A DNA stretch of 64,000 nucleotides, taken from NCBI RefSeq assembly GCF_022201045.2, contig NC_068557.1, forward strand, positions 30,853,501-30,917,500, read 5' to 3'. Of the stretch, positions 1 through 13,222 are shown in pieces (within the stretch, counting starts at the first letter, position 1; every line of letters starts with the position of its first letter). The position numbers and the translations under genes are program-made. This DNA comes from Citrus sinensis. Its lineage: Eukaryota > Streptophyta > Magnoliopsida > Sapindales > Rutaceae. Under the pieces are notes generated by a model. That model saw only the letters and a program-made list of their open reading frames with translations. It searched no databases and had not been told where the DNA came from.

Positions 1-1536
1 AAGTTGTCTTCGTCCATCTCGGATAGATCATCTATTATCATTGACCTTATCCTTTATCTCCAATTTTTACCATCTTTGAATTGCTAAAATATGAATTTTG
101 TGCTGATGGAGCTAAAAGACAAGAAAACACATATTTTAATGAGTTATTTTTTGTCCTCTAGTATCTGGAATTCCGTGTCTTTTTTTTCTTTTAACTCCAT
201 CCGCACAAGATCCGTAATTTAGCGTTTGTACCTAAGAAGCTCTACTTTGAACTAAATCCCCATCTCTAGTTCTCTTTCCTCTTCCTTCTCCCTTCTTTTC
301 TTCTTCCTCTGATTTTTTCTTCCTGTTCTTCATTCCAAAATTTTTCTATTTTTCCAAAGAGACTAATAAACTCTCTAGAATGGATGTGAAATAAGCATGC
401 AATTAATCCACAAATTCAATGAATAAAAAAGAGATTGATCACGAAATCATTCGAACACTCCTAACAATATCAACACAACAATTCCCAACGATTTCATTTA
501 TATACATATATGTAGGTCCCTCATTTTTTCATGTGGACACACTTTTAAATTGATTTAATATAGTCAATTTTTAATGTTATTAAACCACATGGATTTATAG
601 TATATTGAAAATTAACTCTATTAAGTTGCACAATCCAATTGCAATTTACGAACTGATGGCCACAATTAATAAACATAAATTGCAAAAACATAAATAAAAT
701 GAGCAACCACAAGACGCATAATGTTTATGAGGAAACCTTTTATCCTCATGATCTAAGGTAAAACCTCGATATGTGATCATGTCCATGTGTAGAAGAAACA
801 ATTTACCATGAAAATAATGTGTGTTTACAACGGATCAATAACACTTACAAAGCATAGTACTTGTTCGTACCTAAATCCTATTACATCAATCCTTATGATC
901 CTCAAAATTTTCCTTTGCGTTAATCAAGTGCTAAAATCTCCTCACGAGATAAGGCAAAAACATAAAAATGAATATAGGAGTATCCATCTCAAATTTAACA
1001 ATACTAATTTAAAAGAAATTACATCCATGATCTTGACCAATCTAAAATTAAGAGAAAAAATTGAAACTTATTTAATTATTGGTGTTTAAAAATAAAAAGG
1101 GCGCACAATCAACAAAAAACTAAATCTCAAACATTAGCCTCGAACCCTAAGGAAAATATTTCTCTAAAAATCTAGGGCTAAAATATATATTTTATGGAAA
1201 TAAAAGTATTAAGTCGCTTACTAAATCTTCTCCCACCCCTACAAAAAAGTCCAAACTTCTATAGTTGATCTCCTCTTCAAAAAATTTTGGCCTTAGCACT
1301 AGTTTTCTGCTTGGTGAAAGTCAGCTCCCATAGGTGGTAGAAGGTGTCCCTTAAAAACCTAGAAGTAATGATGGGCGTTTGGATTGAGTTAGATGTTATT
1401 AGGATTTTGGGTGTGAAAAAAATAATAGAATGATTGTAATAATTTTTCGTACAGTGGATTTTTCTCTCCTTGTCCTTGGTGGCTATAATTCTTCTCTACT
1501 ATATGAGTTTTCCTCGTAAATTTTTGTGTTGTGTGA
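1..1536. other. Intergenic, no gene seen
   Basis: AT-rich sequence with short open frames that have no recognisable protein character. A pyrimidine-rich stretch lies at about 255-330. I see no gene, RNA or bounded mobile element here; some of it may be decayed retroelement sequence. Confidence 0.5.
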
Positions 1537-1608
1537 TTGGTTTTATTTTTTATCTACATTACACAAGGAAAGTTGGTTTTATTTTTTATCTACATTACAA
1601 AAGGAAAG
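1537..1608. repeat. 36-bp tandem duplication
   Basis: Two adjacent 36-nt units (1537-1572 and 1573-1608) differ by a single base. Each begins TTGGTTTTATTTTTT and ends GGAAAG. The near identity indicates a recent local duplication. The open frame running through it has no protein signature. Confidence 0.85.
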
Positions 1609-1649
1609 TAATTAAGGGCAACGTAAACCTTATTTCCATTGATGGAAAC

Positions 1650-2400
1650 TCATAGAGTTATATGGACAATCAAGGCACTTTAAAAAATATTGTTAGAACG
1701 GAGCATGTTCAATAAGTAGTTCTAAATTAGTAGATGGAGATACTGATAGTGTCAATTGGCAATGTGTCTTTTAAATAGAAATCCTCATGAGTAAGAAAAC
1801 ATATTAAGAAATATTCTAATAATTAGTCCTTATTTAAACATATTCCTTAACAATATCTACCTTGACGAATTTTTTCAGTTAGGTGACAAAACATGATCCA
1901 CAATATATCCACGCAGCCATGTTTTCTTCACCTTCTTTATTTTACCAAAACTACACTCATACAAAGCTTATGAAGATCACGTCATCATGGGTAAAATCTC
2001 GTCCTCTATCCAGTAGTCATAATTCTCTACACTAAGAATTATTATATTTTACATTATCAAAAGTAAACATATTTAGCACATGTCGATCATCTTATTGAAA
2101 ATACCCATTCTCATGTTTGCCTTCTTGAAGAGTCCTTAACCATTAACATAAAGTTTCCACCATACACCTTTCATAAATGTTAAATCATGCCTTGTGTGCT
2201 GATCTTGCGGAGTTGCTTGCAGTAACTCCTCCTTTTCCATGGCATGCTAAAAAAAGATAAAACAATCTCTCATGCAAAGAGGTACATTGCTAGCTGATAC
2301 TATTAGTATCTCCATCTACTAATTTAGAGATACTTGTCAAACACACTTCATTCTAAAAATCTTCTTTAAGATGTCTTGATTGTCCATAAAACCTCAAGAG
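1650..2400. repeat. Widely spaced inverted repeat (two ~123-nt arms)
   Basis: The arm at about 1650-1772 is the reverse complement, at roughly three quarters identity, of the arm at about 2278-2400. Shared anchors include AGTATCTCCATCTACTAATT and TCTTGATTGTCCATA. About 500 nt separate the arms. No terminal duplication or transposase was found, so this may be an old foldback element or two opposed copies of a retroelement piece. Confidence 0.6.
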
Positions 2401-3502
2401 CTTCCACTAGTAGGAACATGGTTTAAAATAGATTGGATCAACATATATCATTAACTTCAACCTGTCTCAAGCTAAAATTTATTCTCCAATCAAACTTTGT
2501 ATTTATTGTTTGTTTGGTATTCTTTCTTGCAAGATCTTAAGTGGGATTACAAATCCTTAACAGAGAGAATATTAATAATTTTCTTTAGAATAAAACACAA
2601 ATTCAATTATTGTTGTTGATGCTTCCATATAATTATATAATTTCTATTGGTTATCCAACAGCCATTCTCATTTAAGAAAATGCACGCGTACATGTAAATA
2701 AAATATAGCAATTCAATGTTATTACACCAAATTATGAAAGGCCCGCGGCCTATGAAAAAAAATAAGCTCAATAAAATCTTTGAACATAAAATGATTTAGA
2801 TTCATTCTCTACAAGAATGACTTAGGTACTTAAAATTAACTCAAGTACTTAGAATTCTAAGTAAAGTGTCTAAAAACAAATGTAAATAACATGTTGTAGG
2901 ACGTGATATTTAAAAATGGCCTAGATTTGTTTTTTTATAAGAATGTCCTAGATATATAGAAAATATTCTAAATAAAGTGCCTAAGGGGGAGTATCGACAA
3001 AATAATGATTTATCTATTATTATTTAATGATAATATCTAATGACATCAAAAGTAAGATTTAATAATGTCAATTATTTATCTATTATTAGACAACATAAAA
3101 TCAATGACTCAAAGTTACAAAATAGGTCCACTTTCGAATAAAATTTCCTTAAATTAATATGATTAAATGCACTATGGATGTCGAAATAATTTAACAAGCA
3201 TACATCTAGGAAACGATTCAATCACAAACCTTTCTAGGGTTCATTATCATGCAAAAACTGACTACGTCAAAAATTAACAGACATAAACAAAAACTTGTGG
3301 TGAGTCGGAGATAAGTACTAAGAAGATCTCACTCCAATGGGCTAGCTACAAGTCTTTTATTCTTACAGTAAAGTCAGATCTTTAAGCTACTCAGCTTTAT
3401 GGCCTCGATGCAAATCTATATTTGTGTATTCTAGGTTTTAGTTTGGAGAATCTTAATGAATTAATTATAACGTCACTCACTCTCTCTCTTGAGTCTCTGT
3501 CT
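2401..3502. other. Intergenic, probably decayed repeat sequence
   Basis: AT-rich, no coding frame of note. It lies downstream of the minus-strand transcription factor gene that ends at 3570. Nothing with clear boundaries is visible. Confidence 0.4.

Positions 3503-3548
<46 letters not shown>
3503..3548. repeat. (TC)n-(TA)n compound microsatellite
   Basis: An almost pure TC run (about 3505-3539) passes into a short TA run. It starts about 20 nt after the stop codon of the minus-strand GARP gene, so in that gene's orientation it is a (GA)n tract inside the probable 3' UTR. Confidence 0.9.
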
Positions 3549-3549
<1 letters not shown>

Positions 3550-3569
3550 GCTGTAATTTTTGCCTTGCG

Positions 3570-6205
3570 CTAAGATAGTGAAAGCTTGAGTTTAGTGCTA
3601 ATTTCTCGAGGGTTACAATGAGACTTGGCGTCATCAATTCCAACTCTTTGGCTCATCAGTCTCAGTTGTAAATCCGGCAACCACTCCTTTTCCTTGATCA
3701 ACATTTCATCTCGATTTAACTGCATAAATAAAGTTAAAGCAGCTAGCAATTACTAATTTTCCAGATTAAATGCATAATTAATTTAATTTCAGAATAACTA
3801 TCAGTCCGGATTGGCAATTAAAATTTTACCTCAAGCCGAAATGGATGTTCAAAGCTATTGAATTTGGCTGCAGAATCATGGGAGTTCGATAGAAATTGCG
3901 TAATCATAGTGTGGGTTCCAACAGGCCTTGTACCGTAGGTGTAGGGTTCCCGTTCCCCAAGGGGAGTAGGTTGATGTGCAGCTTGAGGTTGAAAGCATCT
4001 GGTGGTGATCTTGTCATTCTTAAGATTATTATATCTATTGTTGTTAGCAGCAGCCTTCCATCGACCGATGTTGATCATTTCAAAAGGAGGCCACCTCTTT
4101 TCCTCAAGAAACCGGGTGGGTCTCATTGGCCCCATCCCCATTGCATTTGCATGAACATTAATATTGGAAGAGTGAGCCTTACCTTGTAAATGGATGGCAG
4201 TTGATGATTTCAACAATACATTATCTTGTCCATGATCATCTTTGCCTACTAGAGAACTCGTTGGCCTTATCATGTCAATGTCATCACATTTCCTTCAATA
4301 ATTAAGTTGCAGAAAGATAAACATGATCGTCAGATGTCACTATCTATATGTGTGAGAGTGAGTGTGTGTTATTATATTAATTATTATTAACTTGTTTATG
4401 GTGAAATATGCTTGTACGTTACCTTGAAAATGTGGATTTGAAATCTAATGGCCGTTGCGAGATAGGAGACTGCAAAATATTGCGAGTGATGCTATTTTCA
4501 TGAAAATTATTGCTGGCAAGAACAATTCCACCGTTCTCCAATCTGAAGTGGTGATGAGGACTGGTTATAACCGGCTGGTGATAAATGCCTCGAATGTGAT
4601 CTCTTCCATGGATCGATCTATATGCATGACTTAGTACTACAAAACACAAATCCAAATTAATATTTGGGGTTATTTTTACTCATACAGTTAATCAATTCTA
4701 ATTCTACGAAGCTTTTTTTAATTATTAATTAAGGAAATCTGTAATTTATCCCCTACTATTTCTACTTAATGGGATAATGAAAAAAGAAATGAAATATGAT
4801 AAATATTTTTGGTTCATATAAACTACTATTATATAGTTTCAACTTTTTTTCAGAAAAATATATACATAATAGTGATTGAGCTTTTACTGGATATTGTGAC
4901 TAGCACCACTTAATCAGAATAATAACCTAAAACAATTATATCATCACCTCTTCTTGCATGCTTTTACAGACCTATTTAGTTAGGTCTAGGTAGAAACAAT
5001 TAAATTTTATTCAATTTATATCCATAAAATTACTTTGATGAGAAGTCTAAACCATATAATTTTTTATTTTTATATATTGATATTATAATAAGAACTCTAC
5101 TAATATTTACAATCAGAAATTAATAAGGACTCTTTTTGATAATTCTACTATGGCATAGTCCGAAGTTTGACTATCATTTAACACTAGAGGGATATCTAAT
5201 ATACCCTAAATGATAGGGAGATAAGTAGATTTCTATCCAATTTTATTAGAGGGAATCAAGCCGCAGCATTGTTGGGACTCGAACCCTGCACTCAAGGAAC
5301 CATAAGTCCATGGGTTGCCAATGGGCTCATGACCCCTTGTCAAACATATAAAATATTTTGAGTGAGAAGTCTAGATTTTTTTTTTTTTTTTAACACATAG
5401 ATTCCGGTTATAATTGTTTCATCAAATAGGAGAGAGTAGATTATTCTATTCTATTGAGGAGAGAAGCAAATTTCACCTTGTCCAGCTTCATCAAGCTTCT
5501 TACTTCGGTACATCTGATGCATAATGCACATGTCACAAATAAAATGAGTTAGGAAAACGAAAAATACTGACAAAGAAAATCATGAAACCCTATATAATAA
5601 TTGATTTTGCAAATTTTCCGGAATCAAAGTCTGGGAATATATATATATATAGGTGTGTGTGTGTGTGTATATATATAATTTTCCAGTACCTGCAAGTGAC
5701 TCTTAACGTGGGCAATGCTAAGTCCTCGGACATTCATCAACTGAAGCACCAGTTTAGGAGTTGCTTCTGCAACAATTAATTTAAAGAGATCAATTAAGAC
5801 AAAATTAGACACATGCTTGATCATGAATTGAAATTGTGAAGTTAATTAAGCATGCATACTCTCTTGTCCACCAAGGCGTTCAACAGCATGCACAAAAGAG
5901 AGATGGAGATCAGGAGTCCAACGGAGCCGTGGCATTTTTGACCGAACATATTGTCTCACCGTTGACCTTCTTTCGTTATTATTAGTACTACAGGAAGTAC
6001 TCCCCTCTAAATGATCTGTTCTTTTGTCATCATCTTCAGCAGCTTTGGCAAGAACATCATCCTCTTCGCTGCAGCTGGCTTCTTCATTCAAATTCAAATC
6101 AAAGCACGACCATTTTTGGGGGGATACTACTGATGTGTTCTCAGCTTGCTCTTCACTTCTGTCGCTCTTTTCTTGACGGCATTGTATCTCTATGTCTGTT
6201 CTCAT
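3570..6205 (-). CDS. GARP/MYB-like transcription factor (At2g40260/At2g38300 type)
   Basis: A nuclear DNA-binding regulator of the GARP (G2-like) family. Six exons, in coding order: 6205-5860, 5766-5690, 5513-5477, 4636-4423, 4292-3830, 3719-3570; all junctions are GT-AG and phases add up to a 428-residue protein. Exon 1 has an acidic, Ser/Asn-rich N-terminus with a DLNLNEEAS motif, then VRQYVRSKMPRLRWTPDLH, the start of the GARP helix-turn-helix (about residues 86-145). Exons 2 and 3 complete it with ATPKLVLQLMNVRGLSIAHV, KSHLQ and MYRSKKLDEAGQ. The last exon encodes EWLPDLQLRLS and ends KLKLSLS, an EAR-like repression motif typical of this subfamily. An in-frame TAG 36 nt upstream fixes the start at 6205. 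By family knowledge it is probably a repressor; target genes are unknown. The second half is poorly conserved, so exons 4 and 5 are less certain than the domain. Confidence 0.86.
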
Positions 6206-8839
6206 TTCCTTGAGGTCAAATTCTTCTACAATTACCTAGATCGATCTGCTAATATATATAATTGGGAAAATCATATAATTATGTGAAATTGCACTAGGAA
6301 ATTTGGAGAGAGAAAATATGGCACAAATTTAATTGATTTCATAGCGTGATGAAATTACTCTTTTGATGCATGCAATATGACCATGGCTCCAAGTGTTGTG
6401 TTGAGTATATTATCCCACGTGGGTTAAGAATAATTGTTAGTCTAGTAATATAAGTTTGAGACAATCTTCGACTCTTGGATTAACTTTTAAATATGAGTTA
6501 GGTATATGAACTTCTATATGTTTGACTTAAAGTAAGAAGAACTTACCCAAGAACTGAAAACTTAACCCTGATGATAATTATTAATTAATTAGCAATTTAG
6601 ATCATACCTAACCATTGAAAACTCAAAAACTTAGACTTGCACAGCATTGATTTATGAAACTTCTTATGTAATAACATATCAAACCCAGCAATATCTGAAT
6701 GGAAGCTGTCTCAAATTAGAGAAATTTGTTCAGAGGAATTGTATTTTGCCTTTGCATACTTGTTAGAATTAATGAATGTAAGTCACCAAATCTTTGTTCA
6801 TTAATACTGAAAAGAGAAACAAACAAGAAAAGCTCGCACGATCGAACTCAATCTCAATGCTTAACTCTTTCAAGGAAAAAGAACACAGAGATGGAACACA
6901 ATAAAATTTAACTAGAGTAAGATCAAGCCAAAACTTACATGTTTATTCAATTATTGTGGGACAGATTTGATCCAACCACTCCGTTTACACTCAGTCTGTA
7001 GTTGTTCTGCGATATTCGTTGGAGTTACAAGATTCAAAAGCACGTCAATAATTTAAATTATTAAACAAAAAATCATCACACATTTGCTAGCTAGTGACAA
7101 GATGAGTATTTTCATCAATCTATTGCATAATATATGTGGAATTGATCAGCTTCATTTGACCTATATATATATATTTGGGAGTGTCAGTTTAGAACAGAAT
7201 AAAACATCAATAAAGCTTGAGACACATCAAAATTCTTACATAAATTATTTTCCACAAAAAATCATATATACGAATCTAGCAACGTAGTATTACTTTTACA
7301 TAGTTATATATATGCAATGGAATTTACAGAAATTGTGATTCTTGGATTGCTTTTAACTGCTGAAACCAATGTTCATACTATCTTTTTCATTTTCAGGAAT
7401 CCATTAGAGATTATGAGAATAACAACTAGTGTCTTGAATGCATAATTGTAGTTTTACATACATAACATACGGAAATAGCTGTTGATTATCAAACAAATAA
7501 TTTGGATTGTAGATATAATTTAATTTAATTTCTTGATTTTTGACGGTCACAAAAATAGTATGAAGCTGACTTTCAGAAGTTAATGGCAATTCGAATGAGA
7601 TAAACTTCATCTTATTAGAAACTAGCACAAGATCTTGAGTCTAAGTTTAGCATTAAAACCCACAAAACACTGCAAAAAAATTTCACAAGAAAGAAAGAGA
7701 TCGAGCGAGAGAAAAGAATTTAGGTTTTTGCTTTCCTCTTATACAAACCATTGATGATAAAAAAATCTTCCACTCTCCGAGCTGCTGATCAAACAAACTA
7801 TATCTCTGCTGGATTCAAACGTGTCGCAAAACCATATCCCTTGATGCCCGCTACAGTGGAGATATATATCGGAAAAATATGCTTTAAAACAAATGAGAGG
7901 AAAGAGAGAAAAAGAAAGGATCAAGGAGAAGTAGCAGGTAATGTTTTTGTCTTGGGTTTCGGGGATGTTTTGTTTCATTGAATCGTGGAATTGAAGTCAT
8001 CAAAATTCAAGATATTCTGAAGACTTTCATGGGTTATAAAAATCAACCAAGTTTCTGACGCAACCACTTGAGCTCTTAAAATTAATATATATGTTTATTG
8101 AAATTTATATATATATATATATGTATATATAGGGAGAGATACACACACACTCGGCGTTATGGATGCAGATGCGACTGTTGGATATCATGTGATTACACTC
8201 GATCCTTTTCTTCCTTTGCCCTACTTTGACAGTTGTCATGTAAAATCTTTCTCTCTCACTCGTGATTATCTTAATTGTTTGACCTATGTTATGTTACAAA
8301 CTCCTCTCATTGTTAATTTTGTGATTAGCAAAATTTTGTTTTGTCCGTTAAGTTTAATTAATGTCAACATGGTCCTTGTAAGAAAGGTAGTGGGCCATTT
8401 CCTTTCAATCAACATATCAATTCTTCTTACCTAAACAAAGACTTTCTTCTTATATCATTGCACTGTTTTTCCTGTCCACATGTTCTTATTTTTATAACGT
8501 CATGTCTTGTTGCTACGACTTTCCTGTATTGGTCCAAATCCAAAAATCAGTCGTCCAATTTTTTGGGCTGCAAATTGTATGAGGAATCTAGAGGATTTTT
8601 CAATTTTGGTAGACTTGTGCATTTAAATACAAGTGGCATCGATCATTTTACAAGCTTTTCCTATTGCAAATGGTAAGAAATCAATTTCATGGACAGGCAT
8701 GTATGACAAAATTAAGTTATTTGTTTAATATTTATCAATTGAATAAGATTAATTTGATTATACCTTGACTTCAATTGGCAGATTTTATTGGGAAAGAACG
8801 TGACGAATGCATTGAACTGTTTATATTTTTATTTCAATC

Positions 8840-8870
<31 letters not shown>

Positions 8871-9252
8871 CTACAAATAGAAACTGTGCAGCATATAGAT
8901 CTCGAGTCAAAACGATATTTTGGACAACGTTGGAGCAAGAATTTAACATCCATAATTTGACAACCCTAAAAGTTTTAATGCTATTCAAAAGATGCTGAAT
9001 TTGAGGTATAATAGTTTAATTACCAGCTGCCTTCTTGTTAGACACTAAATATTTTTCCTTCCTCCTGCTGCCCTTTGTACGACTGTACAAGGGAGAATAA
9101 TTACCACTTAATGCCAACAAATATTTCTTAAATTCTTTTCTACAAGCAGGTGAAGCTAATAAAATTAATTTACAACTGACTCTTCAAAATGCAGGGGCGA
9201 CATTTTTTTTTAAATTTTGTTTTATCAACCTCAACTTAGAGAGGGATTTTAT
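6206..9252. other. Intergenic, upstream of the GARP gene
   Basis: Contains the promoter of the minus-strand GARP gene near 6206-6400, and TA microsatellites at about 8107-8122 and 8843-8869. A palindromic CACGTG lies near 6416. Short open frames here show no conserved protein features. No other gene seen. Confidence 0.5.
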
Positions 9253-10291
9253 GAAAAAAAAAAAAAGGGTTATTCCACTGTTGTTTAATTTGAAGAAATT
9301 GAGTGAAACTTCTCTCATATTTTAAAATAAGTTTAAACCCCTTTACTGTTGTAATAGTGTTAACTTTGTATATCATTTTGCTATTTTAGCCTTAGTCTTG
9401 ATTTAGCCATACAATTTAGATTTTTTTAAAATGTGAATCAAGCAAAATGACATATACCCTTAATGATTAGATTAATTGAGTAATAATATAACTACAAATT
9501 CTTGTATAATTTTTTTTGTACAAACTGATGTGGTATGATTTAATTGTTGGATTAAATATCTCTTGGTCCACATGATTTGTGTTTATTATTTTGTATTTTT
9601 ATAAACTAATAAGTTAATGTCAAATCAGTTTGTACAAAATAAGTTTGTATAAGAGTTTGTGACTGTATCATCACTCTAATTAATTTAGTGACGAAGTGTA
9701 AATTATGGAGAAAAATTAGTTGCCATAACATTAGAATGAAGTTAATAGCCAATGCAACAAAAAAGTTAATGCCCACACCAATAGGCAAGCCAAATTTTTG
9801 GGAATAATTTAATCATCTTTTTATAATATTCAAACATATATATTGCAATGGACACATATGGCCAAATGTTATTGTAATTATATATATGAGTATATTATAA
9901 TTATATTTGCCTCCTCTTTATAGAGTACTATAATTTATGAGGGAGCTCCAATGGTCATATATAGCTAATTGTTTTTGCAATTTAAATGAATAATTTATAC
10001 AACTATGAGGGGTATTTATGATTTTTCCCAGGTACTTGTAAATTTTCTCTATAATTTATAATGTATTATTAAATTATTCTAATCATTAAGAGTATATCAA
10101 TCATTTTGCTTGATTTATATTTTTAAAATATTTAAGTTTTATTGCTAACATCAAGAATGAGGATAGAATAGCAAAATAATATATAAATTTATACTTTTAT
10201 AATTAAAGGGGGATTTGGACCTATTTTAAAACATGAGAAGAGGTTTCTCTCTTAGTTTCTCCAAACAAAAAGGGGGTAATCCTCATTTTCT
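9253..10291. mobile_element. Mutator-like non-autonomous TIR element (MULE-MITE 1)
   Basis: About 1.04 kb bounded by ~235-bp imperfect terminal inverted repeats: 9253-9489 matches the reverse complement of about 10055-10290 (shared blocks include AATCAAGCAAAATGA, CTTAATGATTAGA and TTTTAAAATA). An 11-bp direct repeat AGGGATTTTAT sits at 9242-9252 and 10292-10302 and is the likely target-site duplication. Long TIRs plus a 9-11 bp duplication are the hallmark of Mutator-like elements. No transposase frame remains inside. A smaller MITE is nested at 9489-9668. Confidence 0.8.
9489..9668. mobile_element. Nested ~180-bp MITE, copy 1
   Basis: The ends are inverted repeats: the left end carries ACAAATTCTTGTATAA and TTTGTACAAACTGAT, the right end ATCAGTTTGTACAAAA and TATAAGAGTTTGT. 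The core GATTAAATATCTCTT with flanking sequence recurs in the copy at 40645-40830 at about 80% identity by eye. It lies inside the larger Mutator-like element. The family was not recognised. Confidence 0.72.
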
Positions 10292-10302
10292 AGGGATTTT
10301 AT

Positions 10303-13213
10303 TAATGAAAAATAGAAGCCAAAACACTAAGTTAGGGAACATAATGAGTCTTACCCCTAAGTAAAAAAATAATAATAACAATATTTGGGATAAAAAGATA
10401 AACAAAACAAGAATAAATTAAAAGAAATGATATTTTGGAAAGTCATTGGCGTCTTGAGATAAGAATTATTGAATATTTATAGGGGAACATTCCACAAAAA
10501 AATGCTCTTCATGATCAAGACCCAAATTTACAATGTTGTTCTTCATAAAAGTATGAGAGCAATGGAAAAATGGAAAATAGTTTCATCTTACAATTCTCAA
10601 CTAATATAATTCCCATCGAAAAGGGTTTAGTTTAGACTAGATAAAGAACAATTATCAGCTCATATCGGAGAAAAACTTCTGGATACACAAAAGTACAGTT
10701 AATGATAATAAGAGAAACATAACTTCATTTAATGTACTTAATTAGATTCTTATTATTTTTAAAAAATATGGAGTGGGCAAAACCTAAATCTTATTTGTAG
10801 TTTCTTACATTACATCCCTAGGATTTGAATTCGAATGGCCAATTTAATAGAGCTACGTCAAGACCACTTGATCGAGCTTTTGGGGCCAATATAATTACCA
10901 ATGTGTCTAATAGTTTTTTTTTTTTTTAATGAAATATACACACGACAATAGACTGCCAGAATGTTGTTCAATCAATGACACGGTATCTTTGATATATAGA
11001 AGATTTTTCCTTATACTACCGATGGATCTGGTCAGCGTGCATTGTCATGTCATAGAACTAGAATTTTCTGGGCACAATATATACTAAAGTACAAGATGGG
11101 ACTTATCATGGTGATGATGAAGAATTGAAAATGCTGAGCATTATTAAACAGATATGTGCAAGAACAAGGAGGACAAAATATATGAGCAGGAAATGGATGT
11201 AATGAAACCAATGCATCCTTTGTTTATCATTTGCTTAGAATCCAAAAGGTTTCGTTTCCAAGGTTCATTAGAGAGAATGAATTCGGATTGTTTTGTCTCT
11301 ACAAGACAACGAGGGTCTCTTCTCTTCTCTTCATAGTCTTTGGGAAAGAAGAGGAATCACTTCAAGGGGTTTAGGTTTTAGCATCAAGACACCCAAAACT
11401 GGCTCGTTATGTGTGACAGGTGCATACTTTTTTGTTGCTAGAGAGAAAAGACAGATGTTCCAAGTATTAAACTAAGATGTTTTAGCAGAAAGCACTAGTA
11501 TTATAATATATTTGCTAAAGAAAATGAGACACTCCTAACCCTACGTACATATAAAACACTTCATGCTTTGTCTTGTTCGTGCATGGGGAGTTGACATCCA
11601 TTTTATTTATTTATAGCGTAAGAATCTTTCCAAGAATTGCTTCTTTTTTTGTATGAATTCATAGATCAAGACATCCAACCAAGCATTAGTATATGATGTA
11701 CATTTTATATGTTAATCGAAAAAATGACTTAAGGATAATATTATAATTAGCTTAAGAGACCTAAAGTAGAATCATGTCTGTCTCTGATAATTAACTCTAT
11801 TAATTGTCAAACCATTTCTAGGTATAATTCCGTTTATTCTTATATATGAATTTTAGTTGTTTAGACCCTAATATTTCTCTCAATTTGGAGCTCTTGCGAA
11901 TACTGATTCGATTGGTGCAATTAATGAAGTGAACCGGCTGGCCAAATGTTTCCTGTGTCCCTATGTTAATTATATATATATGGGTTGATGGTCTAAATTT
12001 GGCAGACATATCATAAGCATAATTGCATAAGATTTAGATTGTAAAATAAGAGAGATGATCAGCTAACTTATAAATGGCCGGTCACCAATATAGTGCTTGC
12101 GGTCCAGAGTTTTTTTTTTTTGTTTTTGTGTATATGCAAACTGAGTTATATGTTGACTTAATATTACCAATCTGGGGCTTGCTTCCAGAGTAATATTGCC
12201 TTTTTGACAGTTTTTCAGTTAGTCAACAACAACATGAAATGGAAAAATAAAAATAAATTTATCCCATATGCCACTTCTTAACAATTACGTTCGTACTTCA
12301 ACCTTGACCCCCAAAAAAAGAAAAAAAGAAAAAGAAAAAAAAAAGTAACCATTGAGAATTGGCCCCAGATATTTTTTTCCCTTTCTTTTTTAACTTTTGA
12401 TTTGGGATGTTTATATCTTTTAAACTGATGCAGGCATAATAGCCGCGGCGAGCAAGGGCACCTTATCAGAGAGATCTTTATACGTCTACTTTATAAGTAG
12501 ATAGGTTATTTAAGTAAATTTTTATTTACTAATTTGGGTCTAGCTGTAAGTATATTCACATCTGTAATAAGTCACCAGAATTCTTGTTGTGTTGTTTATA
12601 GTTGGAATACAGAAGATGCGTGTGAAGCAAGTGATTACTATACTGTGCAAGGAAAAAAAATGGCTTAGACCTAATAATTCCTCCGGAACTACCTCTGTTC
12701 TGTAACCAATGAAGATTGAACGGAGTATTAATTAATATGCCATCCTGTTGCGGTGTCCTAATCATTTATAGCTGAGAATACAAAGCAAAGTAGTTACGCA
12801 GTACCCGTCGACCTCGAATTTGAATTAACTCCCCGTATTAAGACTTTCCAGTTCCCCTTTAATTTTCATAAACTTTGATTTTACATCTTCAACCGACTCT
12901 TTTAAAGGATGATTGTGTATCTGTGTGAACCGTTGATTTATGCTATTCATGTCTTGTCTCTATTCTTTCACTTTCTTTACCAATTAATGCCTCCAAGATC
13001 AGTACTCTTTTAGCACTTTCGATCCATAATTGGCATGGCCGGTGTAAATAAAAAGTCGCATATGGCCAAGGTATATTGAATTCGCAGATTAAATGCATTT
13101 TATATTGTGAGGAATTCCCATGTATTGCAATTACCTGTCAAATAATGAAAGAGTGGCCAACTACCAAGCAATATTATCAGAAAGAAGGAACTTGTGTTCT
13201 GTACTTCTGTCTG
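10303..13213. other. Intergenic, no gene seen
   Basis: AT-rich with homopolymer runs. The open frames around 11154-11475 and 12556-12765 have no conserved character. Nothing with clear boundaries was recognised. Confidence 0.45.
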
Positions 13214-13222
13214 TTAAAACTA

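Noticed and set aside
3503-3548. CRISPR-like or functional array
   Set aside because: Plain dinucleotide microsatellite; no spacers and a plant nuclear context.
5270-5300. B-box-like GGGACTCGAACCCTG suggesting a tRNA or SINE
   Set aside because: No matching A box, acceptor stem, poly(A) tail or flanking duplication could be found.
6400-6550. Copia-type LTR suggested by TTATCCCACGTGGGTTAAG
   Set aside because: The phrase resembles LTR sequence, but no second copy or ends were found within the window.
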